Shown: positions 13,870 through 26,697 of the stretch, piece by piece
How the letters are laid out: each line of letters opens with the position of its first letter
Position numbering within the stretch: position 1 is the first letter of the stretch
NCBI GenBank assembly: GCA_028532985.1
Contig: JANCIK010000001.1
Location: 1,984,001-2,048,000 of the forward strand
Origin: Stropharia rugosoannulata
Taxonomy: Eukaryota; Basidiomycota; Agaricomycetes; Agaricales; Strophariaceae
Direction: 5' to 3'
Length of the DNA stretch: 64,000 nucleotides
Position numbers and translations under genes: made by a program
The notes under the pieces: model-generated
Told to the model about the DNA's origin: nothing
Database searches by the model: none
Seen by the model: the letters and a program-made list of their open reading frames with translations, nothing else

Positions 13870-14800
13870 AAAGCTCTAGAGAGTAAGACAGATATTAAAG
13901 GAAGATGGAACTGGTTAAGCTGTTTAATTGACGTCAAATAGATCCCATAACAGAGAATACCGGCTTGCAAATATTGATGGGGGATGAACTTCCGACGAAA
14001 GAATTCAGGGATTGGCGGATCTGGAAGTACATGGTCTGATTTGTAGGCTTGTCGTCATAGTTCCCAATAGCCTGGCACGAGTCGCCGTGAGCCTAGGGAG
14101 CAAAAAAGTCAATCCACATTTCCAAACCGGCCGAAATCGTATTTGGAGTTAACAACCGGGACAATGAAGCAATAGAAGTTCTTCACACGTCAACGGCAGG
14201 CAATTTTAAAGCAGCTTGATTCCCTTTCTTCGATTTTCGGAAGCGTCATGCGGTTGGCGACTAGACCATGAGAAGGCAAGAAAAGGCGGCAGTCTCTGGA
14301 AGATGGAGCCCGCAAGCCCAAGGTGTGGACAAAGTCATGTGTAGGGAGCCGAACATAACCTTAATCAACAAAGTTTTTCTGATTTTGACAGAGATTCCAT
14401 GCACACAGAGGTATTCAATTGTCCTAGAAGAGGATTTGCAAATTGAAACACGTCCCCTGTTTGGCACCAGGCAAGACAAGCGGGGCGGTATCGAGCGCCC
14501 AAAGGCTTCTCTCCTTGATAAGGTGCGCAGGTTATAATCACGAAATAATATTGCCATTTTGAAGACACAAAGATATTTCGCTAAAGCAAGAGAGATAGCA
14601 GAAGTCATGCCATATGTTGCGAAGCAGGGAGAATGAACAAGACGGTTAGAACAAGGAAAGAAGGAAATCGACAAGACGCGCTATATACGGTCACGTGTAT
14701 TTCAAGATTTTTCGGCTTCGCGGCTGCCGGGAGAATGTGGCTAAATCCTGTTTGCAGCAACTTAATATTACTCTCCTGCTACAGACGCCCAGCTCTCACA
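13870..14800. other. Divergent intergenic region
   Basis: This 930 bp separates the Mei2-like gene from the mitochondrial ribosomal gene, which are transcribed apart from each other. It must hold both promoters and perhaps a non-coding 5' exon of the Mei2-like gene. A 137-codon open frame on the minus strand at 14261-14674 has no recognisable features, and I do not call it. Confidence 0.5.
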
Positions 14801-15277
14801 ATGCCGCTGTATGAAATGCTATGTATCACCACTCACGTCCCTACATATGTGAGCTAAGCAATACAACCTCCTGTTCTCAACTGACACGCACAAAGCAACA
14901 TATTCGCGAGCTTGTGCGCCAGTCTGCTACACATGTCATGAACTCCGGAGGTGTCGTTCGTAATATCAACTCATGGGGCACCCGCACGCTTCCCCAGCGT
15001 ATGAAACGTCATGGTCCTCTGCAGAGTATCGGGGAGTAAGTCATTTCTTATACACAGTCTCCCGATAAGTTTAACATCTCGTTTTAGCTATTGGACGCTG
15101 CACTTCGATGCAAGTCCACGAACGCTGCGAAGCCTAAATGGAATCATGCGGCGAGACCCTCGTGTCCTGAGATGGACCGTCCTAAAACTAGCTGATAAGG
15201 TGGAAAACCTATCTGTGGAGGGCCAGAAAGTTACTGTGGCCCATCGTGCGCTCACAGTCGCTGAAGTCATCGGTTAA
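14801..15277 (+). CDS. MRP17: Mitochondrial small ribosomal subunit protein bS6m
   Basis: This nuclear gene encodes the S6 protein of the mitochondrial ribosome small subunit. The first exon gives MPLYEMLCITTHVPTY. An intron joins it to QHIRELVRQSATHVMNSGG, and GVVRNINSWGTRTLPQRMK is the typical S6 beta-strand segment. A second intron at 15035-15088 joins SIGD to YWTLHFDASPRTLRSLNG. The protein ends VAHRALTVAEVIG at 15277, about 125 residues in all, the usual size. No cleavable presequence is obvious, as is common in S6 homologues. Confidence 0.9.
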
Positions 15278-15503
15278 ACCGCGGAACGCCTGCCCGGCCT
15301 CTGGCGCGCGTTACTTGCAGCTCAATTGCATACCACTTACTTGATATCTTTTTTTTTTTTAAATCCGCACTCTCCATATGAAGCCTCTAGTCTAGGAGCT
15401 CTTCCAGTAAAGTGTTTCTGTGAACATCATGTACCAGAACCATCAGGGTTTGGAAATCACCTCATATGTTTGACCGTATTCACAATTCATATCATATACA
15501 GAA

Positions 15504-16543
15504 TCACTCCCCATCCGTGCTCGCGCGTCTAACAACCTCATCCAGTCCATGAATGACATGTACACCCTCTAAGACCTCATTGGGCTCTTTGCGCTCGCCC
15601 TCCCCCAAGGGTCCTGGCCTTCGTAATAAAAATGCTTCCCATCCAGAACCAATAGCTCCATTGTAATCACTGCGGAATATATGACCATGTAAGTTTATCT
15701 GCTTCAATCTGCAAGAGTCGCAGGAACGGACCATATAAGTTCGTCACCAATATGCAAGCACTGCGTGGCTTGAATAGGATTTGTTTCAAGGTCTCTACTT
15801 TGATTAACTAGTTCCAGGGTTCTCATGAAAATATCACAAGAAGGTTTCTCAACTCCTGTTTCTTCACTCAAAATTATTGGTGTCAGTTCATTGGGAAATT
15901 CTAAATCCTTCAGTACATTGCCTTAGGGTACCTGTCATTTTTGTGCCCAGAATATAATTGATATGCCTACGTACGTATCCGTTTATCTCCGTTGCTGATT
16001 ACAGCCGTCCGGATATTTATTTTCCGCAGACTATTAACTTGTACAGTGTCAGTGACACTGAAGAACAGAAGCGTTTCAGCTCACTCGTAGGGATGGCATC
16101 ATCGAAAGCCTTATAACCTTCTCGTGAATTGAAACGAGTCATAAGCTGATTGACTATATCAGATAGATTATGGTCGAGTTCTTCATACGTTATATAAGTG
16201 GACATCCCCAATAATTTCTTGCCTACGTACTGTGTTCCTCTGCTCCGGCTCCAAGAGCGGTGCGGCGAATGACATCGGTCCACCAGTTAGTAACGCCACT
16301 TTGGTATGACGGATGCGATTTTTGGACATCCTTTAGAGCAGTCTGCCAGTCGCAAATGCCACATCTTAATTCCAGTACACGACGTGGTTAACATTTTTGT
16401 TTACCCACGTTGAAGGACTGCTTGATGGATTCTGGAGGTAGACGTCCAAGGTAGGGCTCGAAGACTTGAGAATATTGGGCATATATTGGATAGCGAAATG
16501 TAATTATTGTGTGAAGCGCATCGAAAGTGACCAGTCGTATCAT
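15504..16543 (-). CDS. HAD-superfamily hydrolase (HDHD3/REG-2-like)
   Basis: The product is a haloacid-dehalogenase-like phosphatase of unknown substrate, of the HDHD3/REG-2-like subgroup. In order: MIRLVTFDALHTIIT from 16543 (motif I), PIYAQYSQVFEPYLG, then LPPESIKQSFN near 16410. YVGKKLLGMSTYITYEELD near 16170-16230 belongs to the cap. AVISNGDKRIR near 15985-16010 is motif II, ILSEETGVEKPSCDIF near 15830-15880 is motif III, and QCLHIGDEL joined over an intron to CDYNGAIGSGWEAFLLRR is motif IV. Motif I reads DALHT, with alanine and histidine at positions often occupied by other residues in DxDGT, so the second aspartate is absent. Such a change is common in this subgroup and makes classical phosphatase activity doubtful. 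It is divergent from the next gene over about 240 bp. Confidence 0.85.
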
Positions 16544-16781
16544 ATTGTTCGCGAGTGTATTCAGATACTATTCTTGTGATACTGTATTTGTGATGAGAAG
16601 CGCCCAAAGTTGGCCCAAAGAGCCCCAATCTTTGTGTAATTGCGCCGCATCATCAGCGGCCGGTCGGGTATATTTGGTAGTACGGCCTGAGAATGCATTC
16701 TGCAAGTCATCTTCAGGCGGCCTCTTGAATGAGTCGGTTCCAACGTCGGTGCCTCCAGATCCTTTCCGCCTTGACTCCACC

Positions 16782-19748
16782 ATGCTATCCGGGCTTTATT
16801 GGACATGGTTTCAGCTTTGGCTCACCTTGGCTTATTCCTACAGTATACCACTGCCTGATCCCTGTGCTGAAATTGGTGGAAGGAAATGGGTCTCCCCTCG
16901 AGAAGCGCGCGCGTGCATGACATCTTTCCCTCTTGAACCAATAATCAAGCAGAACGTGGGTTGAATCTTTTCCGTGCATAGGATTCCGCGGCTCAGACCG
17001 TACTATCCATGCATTTTAGGTTATCGAGGTCGTTAATAAGACGTTGGCCTTCCACACGTCGGTCAATTATCAGGTCCAGGCGCCGCCTCCCTACGAAACG
17101 GATGTCCATGTAGACCTTCACGCCGAGCTGGCTCGTATCAGCCAACAAGACTATCCATCTGAATTTGCCTTCCATCTAGATATGTACCGTACGTTCAAGC
17201 GCGTAAATGACGGTCATTGTGGCGTATATAACCATTGCTACGATTGTGAGCTGCTCACGGACTTCTCTGACCAATTTCTTCATGAGATTCTGATCTAAGC
17301 AAACTCATAGCATTATATGTCACATATCTACCGCTGCCTCTAGTGCTTCTGACAGCAGAGGATGGCTCGCAGGACGTTTATGTTGCACCTGAAGCATTCA
17401 AAGTAGCTTCGGACGAATTCGAAGGCGAGATTGAGTTCTGGCAGGATGCACTTCCGGACTACCTGCAAGGAAAGCTTGAAATTGTATGGTCCAATAGGAG
17501 TTGCATCGCCTTTCTGTATCGATTCTTATACTCATATGACTTTTTCCAGCTATCTGGCGCGAAAGTATTTCTTATCAACGGTGAACCACCCTTTGTTGCT
17601 GTAAATAAGAACAGTGAAATAACGGGTGGATACCAGTCTTTTGCGACGCGTCAAAATTCGTGAGTTTCAAGCTTACTGGTGCTAATTAAACTCTCTTATA
17701 CTTATACACATATATCCCAGATTTTTTGCGAGCTATCGTCGAGGTGTTGATGGCTGGGACTATTCTATGGGTAACTTTGCTCTTCATGCTCACCCACTGG
17801 TCGACTCTGTTGAACTTACAATTCAACGTGCGGGCTCGCCCACAAATGACACATTCACAGTGAGTATTGTTCGCTCTTTCACAAGTTCCTATAACATTTA
17901 GTTACCAACCTCAGCTTCCCTATCGCTCAAGGTTCGGTAGTGCGGCGAAAAGCTTCGATGATTCCTCTTCATACCGTGAGCGCAACTGCGTTGCGACTCA
18001 GAAAACGAACGGCGTAGACATGTACGACATTAGCAACAAAGAGTTTGATCATTACACGACCCCCATTGCACATTTCCAACAGCAACCCTCAGTCGACCCA
18101 GAAGATTCCCGGAAACATCCCATGAACGTTATGCTTGACACCTTGCCCCTTACAGACATTGACCTTCCAGAATACCTCCAACCTAAACTCCCGGCCTTGG
18201 AAGAAAGCTACAGCGTCGCGCAATTCTTTATGTTAAATGACAACAGAACCGGAGTTCTAGCCCTTGGAAGCTTTTCAGCTAAAAGTTTTTCGGTGTTTGG
18301 ACACAGCTTGTTAGATGGTCTCCAAGAGCTTAAAACAAGGGGCGCAAAGAATCTTATAGTCGATGTGGTAAGCATGCCACGACTCAATCGTTCAATACAC
18401 CTTTGATATCTATATTGATCTCTCAGACTAACAACGGTGGAGGTGAGCCGTTCACATCCGACTTCATCGCCTTGTTTGACTTAACTTTTGAATCTACAAG
18501 GCTATATTTGCATCGCGCATGTAAGTAGTCACGGTTTCGATCAAGAGCGAGTCTTGATTAATCACAATATCATCAACGCAGTGGCTACATCGAATCGTAA
18601 GCTAGTATAAATCATAGAAAGCCTATGCGTGTTTCTAATTCTCTCACAGATTATAGGACCTAAGGCAACCACTGAGCCTCAAGCAGGTTTGGACACAAAG
18701 GCCCGTGCGGGTCCTCTTGCGCAATTGATCGTGAAATCTATCGTTGCCGGTGGTGATCCAGACGAGGTGCTTTCATACAATCCCATCTTATGGACTAATG
18801 GTACCCATGAACCCTTCCCGGAGACTTACGACTGGCTTGATCCTCCCGTTAAAGAAGTAATAAATGGACGTAAAGACGCTTTCAGCCAAAGGTGCGGACC
18901 TTTACAAATGCGTCAATATTTGCCTTGCTATACAGTTAATAGGATTGGACAGGAATGTCAACCTTTTGCTTGGGATCCTCCTAGCCATGGTCTATTCAAG
19001 GCAAATAATGTAATAATTGTTTCGAATGGACGGTTAGTACAGCTCTATGAATGCGGCGCTTTGAGACTAATATCATAATTACAGTTGTGCCAGTTCGTGC
19101 TCTCTATTCAGCGTAAGTATAAAGTTCTTCACGAGATTACAAGTATCTAAAAACTACTAAGATTACAATGTCAAAATTGGAGGGAGTTAGAACAATAGTC
19201 ACTGGCGGAAGCAATGACATTGCTCAGGAATATTGTGGTACTGTGGGCGGGCAATCTACATCATTTTCGGTAATTGACACAGAGCTCAAGGTGAGCAATG
19301 CGAACCGCGTCACTGTGATATCCCTAACATTATTTGTACAGACAGCAAAGCTGAAGAATCACACATTAGCCCCCCCTGATTTGTACGTATTCATCCATTG
19401 ACATTGAGTTTTATCTCATACCTTGATTCTTCCGCACAGCTTGACGAATAGTGTACAAGGCATCACATGGAGACTCGGGTTTGGCATTGACGACCCCCAG
19501 TCACCAGAAGGTGTGTAATACATTTCCCCCTACTTCGCCACGCCCTTACCGTGCCAAAGAATGGCAACAGCATCGCGCAGACTATAACTTCCCTTTGACT
19601 TTGGAAACGTGGGTCCACTTCTCACCTCATTGCCAGTTAACTAAATTAACTATATGAAAGGGTCAACAATCCTGTTGCGATATGGGAAGCACTTGCACTG
19701 AAAGAGTTCAAAGAGCATGAACAGCTTTTCCGAGTACAAACTAATTGA
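16782..19748 (+). CDS. Secreted S41-family (tail-specific/CPAF-like) serine peptidase
   Basis: The product is a predicted secreted peptidase of the fungal S41 family. It opens with a hydrophobic signal peptide (MLSGLYWTWFQLWLTLAYSY). The N-terminal region carries six or more cysteines and the conserved VNDGHCGVYNHCYD near 17200-17250. The middle has LSGAKVFLINGEPPFVAV, a segment typical of these proteins. The catalytic domain includes GVLALGSFSAKSF, LIVDVTNNGGGY and the nucleophile segment SNGRCASSCSLFS, assembled across an intron near 19035-19085. It ends ALKEFKEHEQLFRVQTN at 19748. At least a dozen short introns are present. The domain order is complete and I see no break. Homologues occur in many copies in agarics; a role in external protein breakdown is inference. 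Confidence 0.85.
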
Positions 19749-19855
19749 CAAAACTAATTTATTTGTACGCCTGTACTACATAACGAAATATGTGAATGTT
19801 TTCCCTACTTTTACTGTATGGTATTGGGTTGTGATGTTGGTATGAGACTGACGGA

Positions 19856-22800
19856 TCAATTATCTTCCTCAACATCTCCGAACTCAAACATGCCTGCGCG
19901 ATCACGCTTGGCCTGGTTGACTGCTTCTTGGAGTCTCTTCAGGACCTGAGGGTATACAGAGAGGTACTTGCAACCTTTCCGGTCAATCGAAGCCAGTCCG
20001 TCGGTTACAAGATCCACGTTTATGCAAGCAAGAGGGTCTTGAGCTGCTGCAGGATTTGCAGGGTCGATGAGACGCAAATGGAGAACAGCTCCATCCCTGT
20101 GGTCAACATTTGCTACCAACTTGCGGCCTTCACAGATCGACCGGAACTGCTCAATGGCCTCGTCATGGTAATCACTTTCAGGGCCAGCAAGTTTCACAAA
20201 GCTGTACCGTTCTTGGTCAGTATATTACGATCAAGCAAAAGAATAAACCTTACCTGAGACGTGCGTCATGCGCTTGCCCAGGTAGAGACCGGAATTTAGG
20301 CTCGAGCGGGCGAATATTTGAAAAGGAAACCGTATCTTGGTTGCCATAATCAATGAACGTTACCTCTGCTTCCCTTTTAATAGGAGATGCTCTGCGAATC
20401 TTTGCCCTATACCAAGCACCGTCTGAGAACTTGGCAGAAACAAGGTCACCGCCTTTCGGTACAAATCCAGCTGGGGAGATCGCGGTACGGTGGTGCACTG
20501 AGAATTCGGCCATTAGCTTCTCCAACGCAGCGATGCCTGGAGGACTACGGTAAGTAACAAAATTATGACCATCGAAGTAACTGCAATATTTACCTTCTGT
20601 GTTCAAAATCTGTACTGAGAAGGCGAATCCGTTTTTCGTTCGAACATCACTAACAATGACGTCGAGGTATTCTGACTTGAGTGGCGCTACCTCTCCCTCC
20701 TTTTCGGCTGCAGCCTCCGCGGCTTTGACTTCCTCTTCGTCAAAATTGCTCCATATCTAAGCGGATGTCAGACAAAGAGGTCAAGTAGATAGTAAGGAGA
20801 AAGACAAACATTGCGTTTAGCTTTCTTCGCTTCTTCCTATTTAAATGACATGAGGGGATGGTTTTGCGTCAGATTAGCAGAGTTACATACCTCTGCGTCG
20901 TAAAGTTGACGCGCCCAAGGAAGGCCCTCGGCCGAGAATGAGTGGACCGTAGCCAGGCCCTCTTTCACCAGATTAAGGGCGATATTCTCCGTTTTGTTAT
21001 AGTATAACGATCCTATGAAACCTCCGGATTTGTCAATGGTATCCACTTCAAATTCAACATCGCGCTGCATATATTTGCGAGAAACAAATTCGTAAGCTTC
21101 AGTTCCGTAAGGTTCGCTCTTTTCCGACGCGTTCCGGGCGGTCCTAGGGGCACGAATACCTACGCAAATATTTAATGACATATTTCCAACGATTGTCGTC
21201 GACATACCAGCAAGCACCAAAGTAAGTGTTTGATTATCTTTGGGGAGGTAAATCCTAAGGACTGATTAATTGGTAGAAGAAAAGAATTGAAGGGGGAAAC
21301 GAACTTGAAGCGCGATCCGGCAGCAACATAGTCAACGATAGCCGGTATTCTACCCAATCGTTTGAAACCATTGAGGAATTGTGTAGCACGGCTGCTTGTC
21401 TTGTGACCATATTAGTTAATATTCAATATTGAATCCTATTTAGCTCACCTCGGATATATTAAGAGGCTGCTTGGGTGGAGGAATTTCTTTTTGTGAGTGG
21501 ATTCCGCGAAGGTCCGCCACAGCACTAAGCAAGAACGTCTATGAGTTAAATCGAGCTGTTGCTGAAGAATGACCTACGCTTGTTCGGCAGTCATAAGTTT
21601 ATCGTAGTCTGGGGATCTGTCTTCATCATCACGTTTGTGGCGGACAACGCCTGCGAGACCTTTCTCGATAAGCTGTTCAGCAATATTGCTGACGAATAAT
21701 GTCAGAATGAACATAGCGAACATAAAGAGGATGCCTACGCTGAATGGCCTCCATAGCGAACGGTAGCACACTCCCGCTCGTCAAATTCGCCTTCCTTGGG
21801 CCTCACGAAATCAATGTGCACCTTGACGTGTTTGCCAATTAATCGTTTGCGGAGGAATTCACGCGCCTCCTGGGCGTAGAAAGCTTGCCTTGGATCAGAG
21901 AGCCTGTATAATATTAGTTTCCACATCTCAAGACAGGTTTGTTTACCAAACTTACTTGGGCCCCCTTGTTGAACTTAGCTGGATGCGGCGCTCTGTGTTC
22001 GTATCCTTTTCCACAACCGATATCTGGTCTCCGCTCCAGATACGCACAACAGTTGCATCAAAAGTCTGAGATTGGCCACTTGAGGCTGCACCATTTGACT
22101 TTTGACCTGATACGCCGGGTACGGCGGCATTAGCGTACAGGCAGAGACGCTTTTCCTTTGCAGACTTCTCTGCGGCACGGAGACGTTCCATGCCACCTGT
22201 AGCTGATAGCATGCCAGCATGCCAGTCAACAACACGCGCAAGGCCAGATGCGACTAGGTGTTCAGCGACATTGCCGGCAGGATGCATGACTGTATTCCCA
22301 TTGAGCTAATAGATCATTCGATATTTCAGGACAGGAACATACCGGTGCCAATGTATATACTGGCAGGAGGAGCGACCGCGCTCGCAGAGCTCTGGAATGG
22401 TGTGGCGGTTGAGTTAGGTAGTGATAGAATCTGAACCTTCACAGGTCGTTGAAGAAGTCGAGACTCCGTAAAGAATTTCGCCTTGGTGTTAGGAATAAGA
22501 ACTGGAATAAGTACAATCAATAGTAGCTCATACCTCTTCACCCCAGGGTTCTGATGGTTCGCCTTGTTTCGATGACGCTCTAGCGCTCCTTACACCAGCA
22601 AGTGCAATGTTCACCATTTGATGGTCACCGTCAGGCATGAACAGACGAACGCGCAGTGTCGTTCCGTCTCTAACTTGCTCCACAAGAGCTAACGAACAGA
22701 TTCACAATCGATGATCGATGAAATGACAATGAAGAGCATGTATGATTTACCATCAAGCGTCTTGCCCTTCCATTCAGTTACGAAGGCATGCGAGTCGGCG

Positions 22801-23551
22801 GGCATGGTGTGGTGGACTGCATGAGCCTATGTATGTGAAGGTAAGTCAGAGTAGACTGCGCAGTATATGAGCTACCTTAGGGCCATGTGGATTCCAAAGA
22901 CCTTTGCCCGCAGCCTTCGCTTCATTCTCAAGTTCCTTCTTTCTGTTGTCCTCGTCCGACGGCTCGCGTTTGAGATCCTTGAGCTTGGCCCAACCGTTCT
23001 TGAGAAGTTCGGAAGTAAGGTCTACGCCTCCGATTTCAGCATTTCCAAGGTCTCGAGGAATGTCGTCGTTGTTTGGCAAAGAGTGGATGGAAGTAAACGA
23101 TATTTCTTTACCGACCGCGACCTGTCGCAGGAATTCGCGGGATTCAAATGCCCATGGCTGGCAAATGCGTTAGGATGGCTTTACAAGTCGTTTCAGCTCG
23201 ACTAACCTCGTCATCGCGGGTTGCTGTCCCAACACGGGGAGCGGATAGATCAGCAAGGTGCAATATTCTACAATAGGACTTCAGTTTATCTTTACATTCG
23301 GCGTGACAGGGGTACGCACCTTTCCTTGGGAGGTTGCCCTTGAGGACCTGGCCGACCTCTCAGAATGAGAGAATCACCGGATAAGACGGCTTTTTAACTG
23401 GGGTCAGATAGTGGCCGCACATGTCATGAGATAAGCATGAGAGTCAGATATTCACATTTTACGATCTGGGTATTGAATAGGATACGAAACGGGTAAGAAT
23501 AACGTTTGAACAGTTTGGGAGTATGGATTAACTAACTGCTTTCATAGACAT
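19856..23551 (-). CDS. SND1: Tudor staphylococcal nuclease (SND1/Tudor-SN)
   Basis: Tudor-SN is a multi-domain RNA-binding protein with roles in transcription, splicing, RNA stability and stress granules. Four staphylococcal-nuclease-like repeats can be followed leftward: [15 protein letters not shown] near 23365, then the repeats around [19 protein letters not shown] near 22660, [19 protein letters not shown] near 22030 and [16 protein letters not shown] near 21320. The Tudor core follows: [18 protein letters not shown] and [17 protein letters not shown] near 20320-20460. A partial fifth nuclease fold ends in [18 protein letters not shown] at 19856. About fifteen introns interrupt it. The first exon (MSMKA at 23551) is tentative because the first splice junction is ambiguous in phase. 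The rest is secure. Confidence 0.95.
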
Positions 23552-24457
23552 ATTGGAAGACTGCAGGCAATTAGAAATATTGTTCAGTCAGAAGAGTGTA
23601 TTGAGGTGAGTCGGTCGATGCCAGCAGTGTGCCAGCGATGGTACTTCCACGTTAGGAGTCAAATTAGCCAATTATGCTTACACGGCAACACCATCATACA
23701 TATTATACACAGAGATCTCACGCTTTACTACTTACGCTCTGTCGCTTCCAACCAACTTCCAAATTTCATATTCTTGTATCTTTCGAGAGCCCTGGTCTTT
23801 CGCCCTCAAAAATTGCATAGGCTATTCTCTAATTCCTACCGACTGAAATCAGGCAGCCATTCTGTGTGAATTTCAGCAATAATTGCCCAAGTGAAGGATG
23901 AGACCTATACTCTATATCCTCTAAGCCAATTCTAAGCGTATGAATGAATTCTGCTCCTGTCAAGGCTGCCTTTCCAACTTGACAAGTTGGTGTTGACAAT
24001 GTAATATTTCACAGCTGGGCTGATTCAATGAATGACAGAATTCACTGTCTGCTTTCCGATGCAAAATGATGGGTGACAGCTAAACATATATAATCCAGCG
24101 ACTGTTATTTACAAACGACTATTACCCTTGAAGGTAAGTATAACGTACAAATGGTAGTGCACAGCACGAAGCAATACAATTGTCTACATATAGATACATG
24201 CAATGCGATAGATGTCTAATTCGAATGTCCTGATCGGTTGTAAGTCAAATGTGTGGTGGTGCGGCCCCCACCAGTGGGCTACCAGTTCTGTTCAACTGTC
24301 ATTTCATGTGAGGAACTACAGTTGAAAGGTAGCCATGAGTCCGAGATATTACTCCTCCTAGTCTGCCGCTTTATGCAAGTCTGCGGGGAAGGCTATAGAG
24401 AGAAGGCTTGGAGAAGGCTGACAGATCAAAACATGGAGAATGAGGTGAGAATGAGAG
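23552..24457. other. Intergenic between Tudor-SN and kinase genes, no gene seen
   Basis: About 900 bp separate two leftward genes. The stretch should hold the Tudor-SN promoter and the kinase 3' UTR. It is AT-rich with scattered short open frames and no motif I recognise. I looked for tRNA box B-like sequence and found none convincing. Confidence 0.45.
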
Positions 24458-26017
24458 TCATCGAGGGCCTGGGATAAGTTTCATGATTTTAATGCCTGCA
24501 TTTCTAACCCAACTTGTATTGGAGGGTCTGCTTATTCCCGAGGGAGATGTAAGTTGTAGCCATTGATTCGGGTTGCCTATGGTCTTGAGGATCCAAGGGT
24601 TGACCTAAGGGTTCATTTATATAAGTTTTTGTTAACTAAATATCTTAAAATACATATATATGTACCTTGATCTCAGCTAGAGTTGCCCGCCTTTCCGGAT
24701 TCTTCTGAAGCATGCGGTCCAAGAGATTGATGATTAATGTGCTTTCCTTTGTCTCGTCTTCGGGATGGCGTCCACCTGTAGGTACATGGTCGGCACCCAT
24801 GTAATCTTCCACATCCCAATCCTGTCTACTAATCTGGTTATATATCGTATATTCACTATGATGCACGTTTTGAAACGATCCAGCGGGCACTTCGAATGGG
24901 AGGTGGCCAAATAGAAAGCCGTATAAAGTGATTCCTAACGACCAGATGTCAATGGCGTTGGTGATGGGCGGACGTTCTCTCGGAAGTTCAAATAAAGCAG
25001 AGCCGTGAACACTGGCAGACTCAGAGGAAGCTCCTGCTTCTGATGGTTCTTCATAAAACCAGACGATTTCTGGGGCAAGAAAGGAGGGCGTCCCTAACCT
25101 CTTCTGTAAATCTGTAGCAGGAAACAAAGACGCATTGATTGACGCCTCTTCTAGTCTCACTGTACGGTCTTTGTTTTTGGAGCGCTGACCAGACGAAGTG
25201 GATGCTGGTGGGGCCGGGACATAATGAGCAACTCCAAAATCTATGAGCTTCACAGATCGACGATCTGTAGTGTATATCATATTATAAGGCTTCAAGTCGC
25301 GATGGACAATTCCTTCACTATGCACTTTACATGAGGGATCAACGAGTTAAAAGAGATTCAAGATCATGGCCAAAAATACGCACAGTATTCCAGACCCAGT
25401 AACACGTCTCGTATAATTCGCAAGCTCTGAGCCAGTGATAATAACGGTTCGTTGCTGCCATCGGTTTTCCATTCAACAGGACCTCCTGCAAGGTTCTCCT
25501 GAACTTGGTGAAACTGGATGTTCATTATCAGATGAGTATATCCACAAAAATCACTTACTCAGATACACTTTGCCGTCGGTCGGATCGTCGATAACTTCCA
25601 TGAGGCGAACGATATTGGGATGTCTACAGTGTTTCAGGATCTCAATTTCTTTGCGAATGCTATTCATTGCGCTGTCCATGTTGTTGCCCTTCTCGGTGCC
25701 CCGTTGGTGATTCCTCTTCAGAGACTTCAGTTTCTTTTCCTGTTGGTTCACCCGTTTGATACGTTTCATAGCCTTTTGAGATATTTAGTTTAGGAAGGCA
25801 GCAGACCCAGCAAATTAATTACCCAATGACGCCCATCGTCGTCTTCAGCAAGGTACACGTTCCCATGTTTACCGTTCCCAATTTTTTGGACTTTCCTGTA
25901 CTGATTGATTTTATGGGCTACATCTGTTCGGGTGTGTACAAGTTCTGTTGTAAGTCTGACGGGTTGGAAAGGGATGAGTGGCGGGTCAGGGTCAACTTGC
26001 AAGAGTGAAGCCTGCAT
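24458..26017 (-). CDS. CaMKK-like serine/threonine protein kinase
   Basis: The product resembles fungal CaMKK/Ssp1/Elm1-class kinases that act upstream of AMPK-type kinases. It starts MQASLLQVDPDPP at 26017. KVQKIGNGKHGNVYLAED is the glycine loop; HW joins over an intron to AMKRIKRVNQ, giving the ATP-binding lysine. The catalytic loop is HRDLKPYN near 25300 and the metal loop is LIDFGVAHYV near 25240. An insert of about 40 polar residues precedes RLGTPSFLAPEI, the activation-segment end. IDIWSLGITLYGFLFGHLPF and RMLQKNPERRATLAEIK follow. The last exon lies beyond an intron at 24665: PWILKTIGNPNQWLQL and a basic tail ending KIMKLIPGPR at 24458. All key catalytic residues are present. The true N-terminus could lie further upstream. 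Confidence 0.85.
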
Positions 26018-26697
26018 GACAACGAGAGGTGGTATTTCCTTACGGTCGAATGTTGTGTGTGTATTATAAGCTCAAGGCTCGAGCCCAAGTCCAGTGTCTC
26101 CCCTGCGATCGGAAGACTGTGCACATGACAGAAGTCTTCCAACGCGTCAGTAACACTCCTGCAGAGACAAGTGGACCATGTTCAATGATGCAATCCAGTC
26201 AATCAGGGGACGGACTTTGTGTTGTCTCGCCGCCGAAAACCGAAATCAGAGGGTTCCGATCATCAAAGTCGTGTAAATTATGCACGTATGTACATCAGAT
26301 ATGTACATATGTAACCAGATGTAACCACCACATACTCGAGTAGCCCCCATAGCCCCCAGTATAGGTCAGCTTGACAGTATACAGGGCTAAATTACGGTGT
26401 AATACAGGTGTATATAAGAAGTATAAGAATTGCTTGCAATCGGTTATCTGCCTGTCATCCTGTTATACGTAGCCGGACAGGAATGAGCGAATGTATAAGT
26501 CACGTTCAACTGCTTCCTGTCGAGGTAGACGAACAGGCGCATGGTTTGCCTACAAGTCCGGTCAGAAAGGTGCGAATCGCCTGTGAACATACTTAATGAC
26601 CGGAAGAGCCATCAAGCCTCAGGGAAGAGGCGGCCTTTAATCACAAGGTTGAATCTCGAAAGACTTGACGTCAACAAAAGAGAAATGCCGAGGGAAA
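26018..26697. other. Intergenic with short ATGTACAT-type repeats, no gene seen
   Basis: This 680 bp lies between two leftward genes. Near 26285-26330 the words TACATCAGATATGTACAT and TGTAACCAGATGTAACCACC form short direct and inverted repeats, followed by a duplicated AGCCCCC near 26342-26357. No coding exon could be supported. Confidence 0.45.

Noticed and set aside
14261..14674. 137-codon minus-strand open frame between the Mei2-like and S6 genes
   Set aside because: No motif or composition typical of coding sequence, no splice-joined neighbours, and it sits in a divergent promoter region.
26640..26660. Sequence like a tRNA B box (GGTTGAATC)
   Set aside because: No matching A box or cloverleaf could be folded around it, and it lies just past the UPF2 stop.
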